In this document: positions 54,431-63,640 of the stretch, in pieces
Numbering within the stretch: position 1 is the stretch's first letter
How the letters are laid out: every line of letters starts with the position of its first letter
The notes under the pieces: model-generated
The model's input: only the letters and a program-made list of their open reading frames with translations
Database searches by the model: none
Told to the model about the DNA's origin: nothing
Source: JAEXOD01 sp964652025
Lineage (GTDB): Bacteria; Bacteroidota; Ignavibacteria; Ignavibacteriales; Melioribacteraceae
Reading direction: 5' to 3'
Assembly: GCA_964652025.1 (NCBI GenBank)
Contig: CAZYZX010000001.1
Span: forward strand, 124,001-188,000
Length of the DNA stretch: 64,000 nucleotides
Position numbers and translations under genes: made by a program

Positions 54431-55519
54431 TTAAATTTTGCTCAAAATTTCTGTAATTCTAACAGCTGCTTTGCCATCCCATAATGGAGGAATTGTACCA
54501 CTTTTAATTTTACCATTTAAGATTTCAAAAGTAACTTCTTTAGCTTTTTCTAAATCATCACCTAAAAGCTGATTTGTACCTAATTCTACAGTAATAGGTC
54601 TTTCTGTAGATGTACGTAATGTTATACATTGCACCCCTAAATAAGTAGATTCTTCTTGAATTCCACCACTATCTGTTAAAATTAATTCAGCATTTTTTGT
54701 ACATTTTAAAAAATCAATATATCCTATTGGCTCGGTTAATATTATATTTTTATCTAAATTATTTTTAATTCCAAAAATTTCAAGGTTTTTCATAGTTCTA
54801 GGATGAATAGGGAATAGTACTTTTCTAACTTTTGCAACTTCGTTAAATAAATCGAATAATTTTACAAGTTGCTCTTTGTTATCTACGTTAGAAGGTCTGT
54901 GCATTGTAACAAGTACGTATTTTTGATTTTCAAGTCCTAAAGATTTAAGGATGTTAGAATTTTCGGCTTTTGGTAAATAGCTAACTAAACTATCAATCAT
55001 TACATTGCCCGTGAAAAAGACTTTATTAGCATCAACTCCTTCATTTCTTAAATTTTCTATACCGCTTTTTTCTGTAACAAATAGGTAATCGGCAATTGCG
55101 TCAGTTAGTAATCTGTTAATTTCTTCTGGCATTTGCCTATCAAAGCTGCGCAAACCGCTTTCTACATGTGCAGTTTTAATGTTTAGTTTAGCAGCGGTTA
55201 AAGTGCAGGCAATGGTAGAATTTACATCACCAACTACAATAATTAAATCGGGTTTTTCTTTAAAAAGAATTTTTTCAAATTCAATCATAATTTTACCCGT
55301 TTGTTCGGCATGTGTACCACCACCAATACCTAAATAAAAATCTGGTTTAGGAAGCTCTAAGTCTTCAAAAAACACTTTAGACATTTTTTCATCATAGTGC
55401 TGCCCAGTATGACAAATAAGGTGGTTAATTGAATCAGAATATTTTTGAAAGGATTTATGAATTGGGGCAATTTTCATAAAATTTGGGCGAGCACCTACTA
55501 CAGAAATAAATTTTTTCAT
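54431..55519 (-). CDS. wecB: UDP-N-acetylglucosamine 2-epimerase (non-hydrolysing)
   Basis: WecB converts UDP-GlcNAc to UDP-ManNAc for surface polysaccharide. The start is placed at the ATG ending at 55519 (MKKFISVVGARPNFMKIAP), since the open frame further upstream has no family similarity. Motifs are GARPNFMK, GQHYDEKMS, VVGDVNST, HVESGLRSF, MPEEINR, VTMHRP, HPRT and TDSGGIQEE, which hold the catalytic acidic and His residues of the epimerase. The length (362) is slightly short but complete. It is the only minus-strand gene for over 50 kb and is convergent with the mosaic protein gene and divergent from the FKBP gene. In some T9SS bacteria cargo is attached to a special LPS, so a link is possible but unproven. 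Confidence 0.95.
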   Translation of the reverse strand: MKKFISVVGARPNFMKIAPIHKSFQKYSDSINHLICHTGQHYDEKMSKVFFEDLELPKPDFYLGIGGGTHAEQTGKIMIEFEKILFKEKPDLIIVVGDVNSTIACTLTAAKLNIKTAHVESGLRSFDRQMPEEINRLLTDAIADYLFVTEKSGIENLRNEGVDANKVFFTGNVMIDSLVSYLPKAENSNILKSLGLENQKYVLVTMHRPSNVDNKEQLVKLFDLFNEVAKVRKVLFPIHPRTMKNLEIFGIKNNLDKNIILTEPIGYIDFLKCTKNAELILTDSGGIQEESTYLGVQCITLRTSTERPITVELGTNQLLGDDLEKAKEVTFEILNGKIKSGTIPPLWDGKAAVRITEILSKI

Positions 55520-55690
55520 TAAGTACCTAATATTGTTAATGATATTTTTTATAAAAAACAAAAATTTAATTAGAAAAATAACTAAAATTATATTAAATTT
55601 AAATGTTAAAGTCGATTTATTTGTTTTCCTGCCTAAATATCCAACAAACAAAATTAAAACGACCAATTATTAATTAAATTGGAGAAAAAA

Positions 55691-56119
55691 ATGAGAACTG
55701 CAAAAAAAGGGGATAAAGTAGCAATAACTTACGTAGGCACTTTAAGTGATGGAGAATTATTTGATAAAACTAACGAAGGTGAAACATTTGATTTTACACT
55801 TGGAAACGAAGAAGTAATAGAAGGTTTTGAGAAAGCAGTTTTAGGATTGTCTGAAGGTGAAGAAATAATAGTATCAATTCCTCCAGAAGAAGCTTACGGT
55901 GAACGTTACGAAGATTTAGTTATTGAATTACCTAAAAAAGATGCACCTAAAAATATTGAATTAGAATTGGGTAATATTTATACATTTCCATTACAAGGTG
56001 GAGAACATATTGATATGGAATTAGTAGATATTAATGATGAAACATATGTATTTGATGGTAATCATCCTTTAGCAGGTGAAACACTTAATTTTGAAATTAA
56101 ATTAGTTAAAATTTATTAA
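55691..56119 (+). CDS. FKBP-type peptidyl-prolyl isomerase, SlyD-like
   Basis: The ATG at 55691 is chosen because GGAG (55681-55684) precedes it; an in-frame TTG at 55679 is part of that site. The 142-residue protein has the FKBP core VAITYVGTLSDGELFD, VIEGFEKAVLGLSEGE and PEEAYG, then an inserted flap-type domain, ending NHPLAGETLNFEIKL as in SlyD. No signal peptide is seen, so it is cytoplasmic. It lacks the His-rich tail of E. coli SlyD. Confidence 0.93.
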   Translation: MRTAKKGDKVAITYVGTLSDGELFDKTNEGETFDFTLGNEEVIEGFEKAVLGLSEGEEIIVSIPPEEAYGERYEDLVIELPKKDAPKNIELELGNIYTFPLQGGEHIDMELVDINDETYVFDGNHPLAGETLNFEIKLVKIY

Positions 56120-56137
56120 TATTTTTAGCGCTTTTTG

Positions 56138-56170
56138 AAAAGCCCTTATCTTAAAATAAGGGCTTTTTTT
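56138..56170 (+). terminator. Intrinsic terminator after the FKBP gene
   Basis: AAAAGCCCTTAT (56138-56149) pairs with ATAAGGGCTTTT (56156-56167) around a 6-base loop, followed by T to 56170. Confidence 0.9.
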
Positions 56171-56239
56171 ATTTTAAAAGTACTAAGTAATTAAAATTAT
56201 TAGTATATTTAAAATTTAAATATAAATTGGTAGTAAAAT

Positions 56240-58258
56240 ATGAAAGAAAAAATAATTGTAACTTCTGCATTGCCTTATGCAAATGGAAAAATACATTTAG
56301 GACATTTAAGTGGAGCATATTTACCAGCAGATATTTATGTAAGATATAAAAGGTTATGTGGGGCAGATATTTTATACATATGTGGTTCTGATGAGCATGG
56401 TGTGCCAATAACAATTACAGCAGATAAAGAGGGGAAGAAACCACAAGAAATAATTGATAGATATCATTACTTAAATAAAGAAGCATTTGAAAGATTTGGG
56501 ATGAGTTTTGATATCTATTCCCGAACAAGTTTGCCATTACACCATGAAACCGCAAAAACTTTCTTCTTAAATTTTTATAATCAGGGATTATTAAAGGAAA
56601 AAATATCTTTGCAATTTTATGATGAAAAAGCGAAAATGTTTTTACCAGATAGGTATGTAGAAGGAACATGCCCAAAATGTGGATATGAAGAGGCGCGAAG
56701 TGATGAATGTGAAAGCTGTGGAGCTTCTTACGATCAGAGTGAGTTATTAAATCCAAAAAGTAAAATTACCGGTGAAACTCCTATTTTAAAAGAAACTTCT
56801 CATTGGTATTTTCCATTGGGTGAATTTCAAGAAAGACTTGAAAAATATGTTGAAGAAAGTGATAAGAAATTTGGTTGGAAAGATAATGTTTTACAACAAT
56901 GCAAAAGTTGGTTTAATGATAAATTAAAGGATAGGGCAATTACGCGAGATCTTGATTGGGGAATTAAAGTTCCATTGGATAATGCAGAAGGGAAAGTGTT
57001 ATATGTATGGTTTGAAGCAGTTCTTGGTTATATATCTGCTACCAAAGAATTAAGCGAAAAATTAGGAAAACCAGATTTATGGAAAGAGTATTGGCAAAAT
57101 AAAGAAACGCGCTATATAGCATTTATTGGTAAAGATAATATTGTTTTCCATACAATAATTTTTCCAGCGTTATTAATGGCGTGGAATGATAGCGGCACTG
57201 AACAATATATTTTGCCAGAAAATGTGCCTGCTAATGAATTTTTGAATTTTGAAGGTAAAAAATTTTCAAAATCCCGTAACTGGGGAATTGATGTTATAGA
57301 TTTCTTGGATTTATTTCCGGCAGATTCCCTTAGATATACATTGGCTGCAAATTTGCCAGAAAATAAAGATACAGATTTTTATTGGAAAGAATTCCAGATG
57401 CGCAATAATAGCGAGCTTGCAGATATTTTTGGCAATTTTGTTAATAGAACGCTAACCTTTACTAAAAAGCATTTTGATGGAAAAGTGCCAAATTTAGGTG
57501 AATTAAAGGAAAGCGATAAAGAAATGATTGAAACGTTGAAAGGATATCCAAAAAAAGTTGCAGATTTATTAGACAAATATAAAATAAAAGATGCTGTATT
57601 TGAAATTATGAATTTAGCCCGTTTAGGAAATAAATATTTTAATGACGAGCAACCTTGGGTAACTGTAAAAAGTGATAAAGAAAGATGCGGAACCACACTA
57701 AATATATGTATTAACATCATAAACACGTTAGGGGTATTATTCTATCCGGTTATTCCTTTTACAAGTGAAAAGTTATTTAACATATTAAACACAAAACCAA
57801 CAAATTGGTTTGATAGTGGAAATTTAAATTTAGTAGCTGGGCATGAATTTAATTCGCCCGAAATTTTATTTACCAAGATAGAAGATGATAAAATAGAAGC
57901 GCAAAAAGTAATTGAAGAACAACCAGAAGAACCCAAAATAACTTATGAAGAGTTTAGTAAAGTTGAGCTAAAAGTTGCAGAAGTTTTAAATGCAGAAAAT
58001 GTTAAGAAAAGTGAAAAGCTATTAAAGTTAATTGTAAAAGTTGGTGAAAAGAAAAAGCAAATAATAGCTGGAATTGCAAAAAGTTATAAACCAGAAGATA
58101 TTATTGGTAAAAAAATAGTGATTGTAAATAATTTACAGCCTGCAAAGTTATTTGGTTTAGATAGTGAAGGAATGATTTTAGCAGTAGAAGATGAAGAGGG
58201 CAAACTAAACGTTTTAGAAGTAAGCCCAAAAGTTAAAAGTGGAACTATAATTAAATAA
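56240..58258 (+). CDS. metG: Methionine--tRNA ligase
   Basis: MetG charges tRNA-Met. The class I HIGH motif appears as HLGH (residues 19-22) and KMSKS as KFSKS (341-345). A zinc knuckle with Cys pairs (CPKCG, CESCG) lies at about 146-163. The helical anticodon-binding domain follows, and a C-terminal EMAP/Trbp111-like tRNA-binding domain begins at about residue 567 (YEEFSKVELKVAEVL). The 672-residue length matches the long form with the appended domain. Confidence 0.98.
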   Translation: MKEKIIVTSALPYANGKIHLGHLSGAYLPADIYVRYKRLCGADILYICGSDEHGVPITITADKEGKKPQEIIDRYHYLNKEAFERFGMSFDIYSRTSLPLHHETAKTFFLNFYNQGLLKEKISLQFYDEKAKMFLPDRYVEGTCPKCGYEEARSDECESCGASYDQSELLNPKSKITGETPILKETSHWYFPLGEFQERLEKYVEESDKKFGWKDNVLQQCKSWFNDKLKDRAITRDLDWGIKVPLDNAEGKVLYVWFEAVLGYISATKELSEKLGKPDLWKEYWQNKETRYIAFIGKDNIVFHTIIFPALLMAWNDSGTEQYILPENVPANEFLNFEGKKFSKSRNWGIDVIDFLDLFPADSLRYTLAANLPENKDTDFYWKEFQMRNNSELADIFGNFVNRTLTFTKKHFDGKVPNLGELKESDKEMIETLKGYPKKVADLLDKYKIKDAVFEIMNLARLGNKYFNDEQPWVTVKSDKERCGTTLNICINIINTLGVLFYPVIPFTSEKLFNILNTKPTNWFDSGNLNLVAGHEFNSPEILFTKIEDDKIEAQKVIEEQPEEPKITYEEFSKVELKVAEVLNAENVKKSEKLLKLIVKVGEKKKQIIAGIAKSYKPEDIIGKKIVIVNNLQPAKLFGLDSEGMILAVEDEEGKLNVLEVSPKVKSGTIIK

Positions 58259-58335
58259 AAGGAACTTTTAGTAATATATTTTTTAAAAATTAAGAAGTTT
58301 TGTGAAATTAAAATTATAAAATTGGAGGTTATTTT

Positions 58336-60321
58336 ATGAAGTATCTCTCTATCTCGATATTGCTCGTATTGCTGTCTGTTTTATTTGTTTCTTGTGGCAC
58401 TGAACATAGTAAATTAGTAATAGCAAATATTGGTGGTGAAGATGTGACCTTAGGTGAGTTTGAAAAAGCCTATAAGAAAAATGCAGGTGAAGCCGTTAAA
58501 GATAATCCAGATAATGCTTCTATACTAAAATTTTGGGATTTATATAAGAATTTTAGATTAAAATTAGCAGATGCAAAAGCAAAAGGATACGATAATAACC
58601 CAGAGCTATTAAATGAATTAGACCAATATAAACGTAAAGTAGGAGTTTCTTATATATTAGAAAAACAATTGTTAGAACCAGGGATAAAAGATATTTATGA
58701 TAAAAGGAAAGTTGAATATCGAGTTAGTCATATAATGATTAGAACAGATACTCTTTCTAAAGAAAAAGCAAAAGAAAGAGCTTGGGAAGTTATAAATAAA
58801 ATAAAAGCAGGTGCTAAATTTGAAGATTTGGCAAATGAATATAGTGATGATAATTTTTCAAAAAAATCTGGTGGAGATATATACTATATCACATGGGGAC
58901 AAACTTTACCAGAGTTTGATGACGCAGTTTATAAAACAGAAGTAAATCAGATATATCCAGAGCCAGTAGAAACTAGATTTGGATATCATGTTATTAAAGT
59001 TACAGATAAGAAACCAAGAAGATATCAAATTAGAGTTAAACATATTTTGTTAGATTATGTAGATTCAGTCGGTAATGTTGATACAGCACTTGCTAAAAGA
59101 CAAATAGAAGATATAAGAAATGAGATTGTAAGTGGTAAAATATCGTTTGAAGATGCAGCAAATAAATATAGTGAAGATAGAGGCAGTGCAAATAAAGGTG
59201 GAGATTTAGGCTTTTTTGAAAGAAGAAGTATGATATTACCATTTGATGAAACTTCATTTAAGATGCAACCAGGTGAAATTTCGCCTGTAGTAGAAACAAA
59301 ATTTGGATTTCATTTAATAAAATTTGTTGAAGAAAAGCCATATCCATCTTTTGATGAAGAAAAAACAAATTTAAAGAGCTTATACAAACGTTCTTTATAT
59401 GACGCTAAATATAATGAGTTACTAAATGAATTAAAGGCTAAATATAACTATTCGAAAAACGAAACGGGTATTAAATTTGTTGTTTCCAAATTTGATAGTA
59501 ATAAAATTAACAACGATTACTTTAACAGTAATTTAAGTAAAGAAGTTAAAGGTACAACCCTATTTACAGTAAATAATGTAAATTTTGGATTGGATACTGT
59601 TTTAGCATTTGTTTTAAATGATCCAAAGTTTCAAAATAAATTATTAGATGAAAAAATATTAAATGAAGCTATTGATGAAACATCTAAGAATGCTTTATTA
59701 GAATTAAAAGCATTAACATTAGAATCTACTGATCCAGAATTTGCGCAATTAATGAAGGAATATAAACAAGGTATTTACATCTTTAAGATACAAGAAGAAG
59801 AGGTATGGAATAATATTCAATTAGATAGCGCAAAATTAGTTCAATTTTATAATGATACTAAAAATAATTATGTTTGGAAAGAAGGAGTAGATTTTGCAGA
59901 AATATTTAGTAAAAGTGATAGCTTAATATATGTTTATCATGATAAACTAAAGAAAGGTGCAGCTTTTGATTCTTTAGCTAAATTATATACAGAAAGACCC
60001 GGATTTAAATTAAAATCTGGCGCATATGGTATGGTTGATGTAGAAAATAATGAGATAGCAGAAGAAGCGTTTAAATTTAATGAAGGGGAAATTACAAAAC
60101 CTGTAAGTGTTACAGGAGGATACTCTATTTTTAAGATTAATAAAAAACGCAATGCTGGATTAAAGACATTTGAAGAAGCAAAAGCAGAAGTTGCTAGTAT
60201 GTTCCAAGATAGCGAAAGTAAAAGATTAGAAAAAGAGTATATTGAAAGATTAAACTTGAAATATCCGGTAAAAAACTTTAAGGAAGATGTATTACTTAAA
60301 GCATTTAAAGAAAATAATTAA
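58336..60321 (+). CDS. Periplasmic PpiC-type peptidyl-prolyl isomerase lipoprotein
   Basis: A lipoprotein signal ends at Cys20 (LLSVLFVSCG). Two parvulin (PpiC) domains are clear, at about 130-230 (YRVSHIMIRTDT, SKKSGGDIYYI, FGYHVIKV) and 233-345 (IRVKHILLDYV, SANKGGDLGFF, FGFHLIKF). A third, degenerate one lies at about 515-620 (DFAEIFSKSD, KSGAYGMVDVE). The 661-residue protein probably helps fold secreted or outer-membrane proteins. GGAGG precedes the ATG. The next gene overlaps its end by 35 bases and encodes a related lipoprotein. Confidence 0.88.
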   Translation: MKYLSISILLVLLSVLFVSCGTEHSKLVIANIGGEDVTLGEFEKAYKKNAGEAVKDNPDNASILKFWDLYKNFRLKLADAKAKGYDNNPELLNELDQYKRKVGVSYILEKQLLEPGIKDIYDKRKVEYRVSHIMIRTDTLSKEKAKERAWEVINKIKAGAKFEDLANEYSDDNFSKKSGGDIYYITWGQTLPEFDDAVYKTEVNQIYPEPVETRFGYHVIKVTDKKPRRYQIRVKHILLDYVDSVGNVDTALAKRQIEDIRNEIVSGKISFEDAANKYSEDRGSANKGGDLGFFERRSMILPFDETSFKMQPGEISPVVETKFGFHLIKFVEEKPYPSFDEEKTNLKSLYKRSLYDAKYNELLNELKAKYNYSKNETGIKFVVSKFDSNKINNDYFNSNLSKEVKGTTLFTVNNVNFGLDTVLAFVLNDPKFQNKLLDEKILNEAIDETSKNALLELKALTLESTDPEFAQLMKEYKQGIYIFKIQEEEVWNNIQLDSAKLVQFYNDTKNNYVWKEGVDFAEIFSKSDSLIYVYHDKLKKGAAFDSLAKLYTERPGFKLKSGAYGMVDVENNEIAEEAFKFNEGEITKPVSVTGGYSIFKINKKRNAGLKTFEEAKAEVASMFQDSESKRLEKEYIERLNLKYPVKNFKEDVLLKAFKENN

Positions 60322-61102
60322 TCTCTTTGTTGTTTTTCTTTTATTAAATGCTTGTTCAGAAAAAAAGAACGACAATAAAGTAATAGCAAAAGTTAATAAT
60401 TCTATATTAACCGAGGAAATGTTAAATCTTTTCCTCGGTGATTATAAATACAATAATAAATTAAAAGAAGAATTTATTAGAAGGTGGATAGAAACAGAAA
60501 CATTATTTTACGAAGCTAAAGAAAAAGGTATAACTGAAACAAGAGAATATAATTATTATATAGAATTATCTAATAAAGAAATAGCAACAGGATTATTAAT
60601 AAAAAAATTTTTTGATGAATATAAACTTAATATTCAGGAATCTGATTTAAACAAATATTATAAAAAAAATATTGATGAATTTAAGATAAATGAGGAAAGT
60701 TTTTTTATTAGCTTAGTAAAATTTAATAATGTAACTGATGCCGAAAAATTTAGATTAATAGTTGATAATTACAATTGGGAAAGTATAGTAAATCAGTATA
60801 TAAAAGAAAAAAAAGCATATTTAATACATGATAAAAAAATTATTATAGGATACGATTTATATCCAAGTATAATAAAAAATTATTTAGATGGGATGCAGAA
60901 TAATGAAATAAGTGTAGTTATTACAGTAACAGATGGCTCTGCTTATTTGGTTAATTTGTATAAGGTTTTTAAACCTGGTGATATACCTGAATTTAATTTA
61001 ATAAAAAAAGATGTTGAAAAGAAGTATATAAATTATAAAAAAGAAATAGCTTTTAAAGCTTATTTAAACGAACTTTATTCAAAATATGAGATAAAAAAAT
61101 AG
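60287..61102 (+). CDS. SurA/PpiC-like lipoprotein without an obvious isomerase core
   Basis: The start at 60287 lies 35 bases inside the previous gene and is fixed by the lipoprotein signal, since no other Met precedes Cys23 (FVVFLLLNACS). The 271-residue protein has a SurA-N-like helical part (VIAKVNNSILTEEMLNLFL, EFIRRWIETETLFYEAKEKG) and a central segment in the place of a PpiC domain (EESFFISLVKFNN, then YLVNLYKVFKPG) that lacks the usual GGDLG core. It is probably a chaperone only. It is 7 bases from the surA-like gene. Confidence 0.7.
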   Translation: MYYLKHLKKIINLFVVFLLLNACSEKKNDNKVIAKVNNSILTEEMLNLFLGDYKYNNKLKEEFIRRWIETETLFYEAKEKGITETREYNYYIELSNKEIATGLLIKKFFDEYKLNIQESDLNKYYKKNIDEFKINEESFFISLVKFNNVTDAEKFRLIVDNYNWESIVNQYIKEKKAYLIHDKKIIIGYDLYPSIIKNYLDGMQNNEISVVITVTDGSAYLVNLYKVFKPGDIPEFNLIKKDVEKKYINYKKEIAFKAYLNELYSKYEIKK

Positions 61103-61109
61103 GTTATAA

Positions 61110-62384
61110 ATGAAATCAATAAAAATTTTAGTGTTATTATTTACTATTAATATTTGTATAAACGCACAAGAGGTATTAGATAAAATTGCCGCTGTAGTAG
61201 ATAATGAAATTATTTTACAATCTGAATTAAATTTGCAAGTAAATTATTTAGCTGCTCAGCGTAATGTAAATCCAAACGATCCTGCAATTAGAAAGCAGGT
61301 ATTAAATGCAATGATAAATGAAAAATTATTATATGCGCAAGCAGAAATAGACTCGATAACGGTTAGTGAAGATGAAGTAGACCAACAATTAGAAGGGCAA
61401 ATAAATTATTTTATAAATCAATATGGAAGCAGGGAAAGATTTGAGCAAGCATATGGAATGTCTATTGATAGAATAAGAAGAGAATTAAGGGATGATGTTA
61501 AAAAGAATATAATGAGTCAAAAAGTAAAGCAAAAAAAGTTTGGTGCAATTACAGTATCCCGAAGAGAAGTTGAACAATTTTATGAGGTATATAAAGACTC
61601 GTTAGGGTTAATACCAGAAAAATTTACAATATCGCACATATTTATAAATCCTCAAAAGGGGGAAAAAGTTAAAAAAGCGGCTAATGAATTTGCTAAGAAG
61701 TTATTAGACTCGTTAAAAAATGGAGCAAATTTTGGAGAATTAGCTAAAAAATATAGTGACGATCCGGGTAGTGCAAATCAAGGTGGAGATTTAGGATATG
61801 TTAAGCGAGGTGTATTTTATCCCGAATTTGAAGCAGCAGCATTTGCTTTGAAGCCGGGTGAGATTTCTGGCGTTGTTGAGTCTCCAGTTGGTTATCATAT
61901 TATTCAACTTATTGAAAGAAGGGGGGAAGGAATAAGCACAAGACATATTTTAATAAAAGTTAAAAGTGATGACCAAAGTGATTTGCAAGCAATAGAGTTT
62001 TTAAGTGATATTAGAGATAGTATAATTAGAAAGGTAAACACATTTGGATACTACGCACTAAAATATAGCGATGATAAAGAAACAAATAGATTTAATGGTG
62101 AATTGGGAAGCTTTGAATTAAATCAATTAGATGAAAGTTTAAGAGATATTGTAATAAAGATGAAAGAAGGGGATATTAGTTATCCAAAAAGATTAGAGCT
62201 TGATAAAAGGACATATGGTTTTCATATTGTAAAATTAAATAAAAGAATACCAGCTCATAAGCCAACTTTAGAAACGGACTATGATGAATTAAAAAAATTA
62301 GCTGAATATAGCAAAAAAGAAAAGTTATATAGTAGTTGGATAGAAGAGTTAAGAAAATCTATTTTTTGGGAAATTAAAATTTAA
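61110..62384 (+). CDS. surA: SurA-like periplasmic chaperone/isomerase
   Basis: A signal peptide (ends NICINAQ, residue 20) is followed by the SurA N-terminal domain with its family opening LDKIAAVVDNEIILQSELN. Two parvulin domains follow, at about 170-272 (FTISHIFINPQ, SANQGGDLGYVKRG, VGYHIIQLIE) and 276-375 (STRHILIKVKSD, NGELGSFEL, YGFHIVKLN). The 424-residue length is that of SurA. It delivers outer-membrane proteins to the BAM complex. It is the third chaperone gene in a row. Confidence 0.9.
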   Translation: MKSIKILVLLFTINICINAQEVLDKIAAVVDNEIILQSELNLQVNYLAAQRNVNPNDPAIRKQVLNAMINEKLLYAQAEIDSITVSEDEVDQQLEGQINYFINQYGSRERFEQAYGMSIDRIRRELRDDVKKNIMSQKVKQKKFGAITVSRREVEQFYEVYKDSLGLIPEKFTISHIFINPQKGEKVKKAANEFAKKLLDSLKNGANFGELAKKYSDDPGSANQGGDLGYVKRGVFYPEFEAAAFALKPGEISGVVESPVGYHIIQLIERRGEGISTRHILIKVKSDDQSDLQAIEFLSDIRDSIIRKVNTFGYYALKYSDDKETNRFNGELGSFELNQLDESLRDIVIKMKEGDISYPKRLELDKRTYGFHIVKLNKRIPAHKPTLETDYDELKKLAEYSKKEKLYSSWIEELRKSIFWEIKI

Positions 62385-62393
62385 GGAAATAAT

Positions 62394-63380
62394 TTGGATA
62401 GTTTAAATAATAATAAAGATATCGAACTAGTAGAAAAATTTAAGCACTCTGTTAAAGAAATTAAAAAGGAATTAGCTAAAGTAATTGTTGGTCAAGAAGA
62501 AATAATTGATAATTTATTAGTTTCGCTTTTTTCAAAAGGACATTCATTATTAATAGGTGTACCTGGTTTAGCAAAAACACTTTTAATTAAAACTTTAGCA
62601 AATGTAGTGGATTTAACATTTAATAGGATACAATTTACGCCAGATTTAATGCCAAGTGATATAACAGGTACGGAGATAATAGAAGAGGATAAAATTTCTG
62701 GAAAGCGCTCTTTTAGATATGTAAAAGGTCCAATCTTTTCTAACATTATTTTAGCCGATGAAATAAACAGAACCCCACCAAAAACGCAATCTGCTTTGTT
62801 AGAGGCTATGCAAGAACAAAAGGTTACAGCAGTAGGGAATGTTTACGAGTTACCAAATCCATTTTTTGTTTTAGCAACACAAAACCCAATTGAGCAAGAA
62901 GGAACTTATCCTTTGCCCGAAGCCCAATTAGATAGATTTATGTTTAATCTTTGGTTAACTTATCCATCATTAAAGGAAGAAATTGATATTATTAAAAATA
63001 CAACAAGTAATTATTTACCAAATTTAAATAAAGTTATTAATAAAACTGAAATTTTAGAGTTTCAAGAGTTAGTAAGAAAAATACCAATTGCCGATAATGT
63101 GATTGAATATGCAGTAAATTTTGTTAATTTTACAAGAAAAGGCAAGGTTGATAAGTTGGAAAATTATATTAGTTGGGGTGCTGGACCTAGAGCCACCCAA
63201 AATTTAGTTTTAGCAGCAAAAACATATGCTGTAATGGATGGAAGATATACTGCAGTAATAGATGATATAAAACGATTTTTAGTACCCGTATTGCGACATA
63301 GAATTATTCCAAGTTTTAATGCAGAAGCTGATGGTATTACATCTGTTAAAATAATAGAAATGATTAAAGACATGTTATAG
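62394..63380 (+). CDS. MoxR-family AAA+ ATPase
   Basis: The start is a TTG at 62394, with AGGA at 62384-62387 just upstream and no nearby ATG; this is chosen because the N-terminal VGQEEII motif follows at normal distance. Walker A is GVPGLAKT, Walker B is ILADEINRTPPKTQSALLEAMQE, and sensor 1 is LATQNP with EQEGTYPLPEAQLDRF, all diagnostic of MoxR. The 328-residue length fits. MoxR proteins usually act with VWA-domain and DUF58 proteins, which would lie elsewhere because the next genes are convergent. Confidence 0.94.
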   Translation: MDSLNNNKDIELVEKFKHSVKEIKKELAKVIVGQEEIIDNLLVSLFSKGHSLLIGVPGLAKTLLIKTLANVVDLTFNRIQFTPDLMPSDITGTEIIEEDKISGKRSFRYVKGPIFSNIILADEINRTPPKTQSALLEAMQEQKVTAVGNVYELPNPFFVLATQNPIEQEGTYPLPEAQLDRFMFNLWLTYPSLKEEIDIIKNTTSNYLPNLNKVINKTEILEFQELVRKIPIADNVIEYAVNFVNFTRKGKVDKLENYISWGAGPRATQNLVLAAKTYAVMDGRYTAVIDDIKRFLVPVLRHRIIPSFNAEADGITSVKIIEMIKDML

Positions 63381-63389
63381 TAGTTAGGG

Positions 63390-63617
63390 TTAAGATTTAT
63401 TTTTATTTAATGGATTAACCTTATTAACTTTATCTTTAATTTTGTTTAACATTTTCTTCGCCCAAATAAATTCCGTTGCCAAAATAGAAAGCCCTAAAGG
63501 AATTACTATAAATGCAGGACCGGGCAGTACAATTAATGCTAAACCTATTAAAAGAATAGTAAGTCCTACAATAAATACAATTATTTTTTTTAATTGTTTA
63601 ATGGTTTTTATAAGCAT
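63390..63617 (-). CDS. Small PGPGW-type membrane protein
   Basis: The 75-residue protein has two hydrophobic segments separated by LPGPAFIVIPLGLSILATEFIWA, here quoted in part as LPGPAFIVIPLG and ATEFIWAKK. This is the pattern of the PGPGW putative transmembrane family, with the second G-W replaced by A-F. A Lys-rich tail follows. Function is unknown. An AAGGGG site lies about 12 bases before the ATG. It is 9 bases from the convergent MoxR gene. Confidence 0.75.
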   Translation of the reverse strand: MLIKTIKQLKKIIVFIVGLTILLIGLALIVLPGPAFIVIPLGLSILATEFIWAKKMLNKIKDKVNKVNPLNKNKS

Positions 63618-63640
63618 AAATTAAACTGCCCCTTTTTTAA

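Noticed and set aside
55520..55666. N-terminal extension of wecB reaching 55666 on the minus strand
   Set aside because: The extra 49 residues are hydrophobic, AT-driven and unlike WecB, whose N-terminus KKFISVVGARPNFMK begins at 55519.
58298..58324. TTTTG ... TAAAATTG promoter-like pair before the PpiC lipoprotein gene
   Set aside because: The -7-like element overlaps the Shine-Dalgarno, which would leave no room for a leader.
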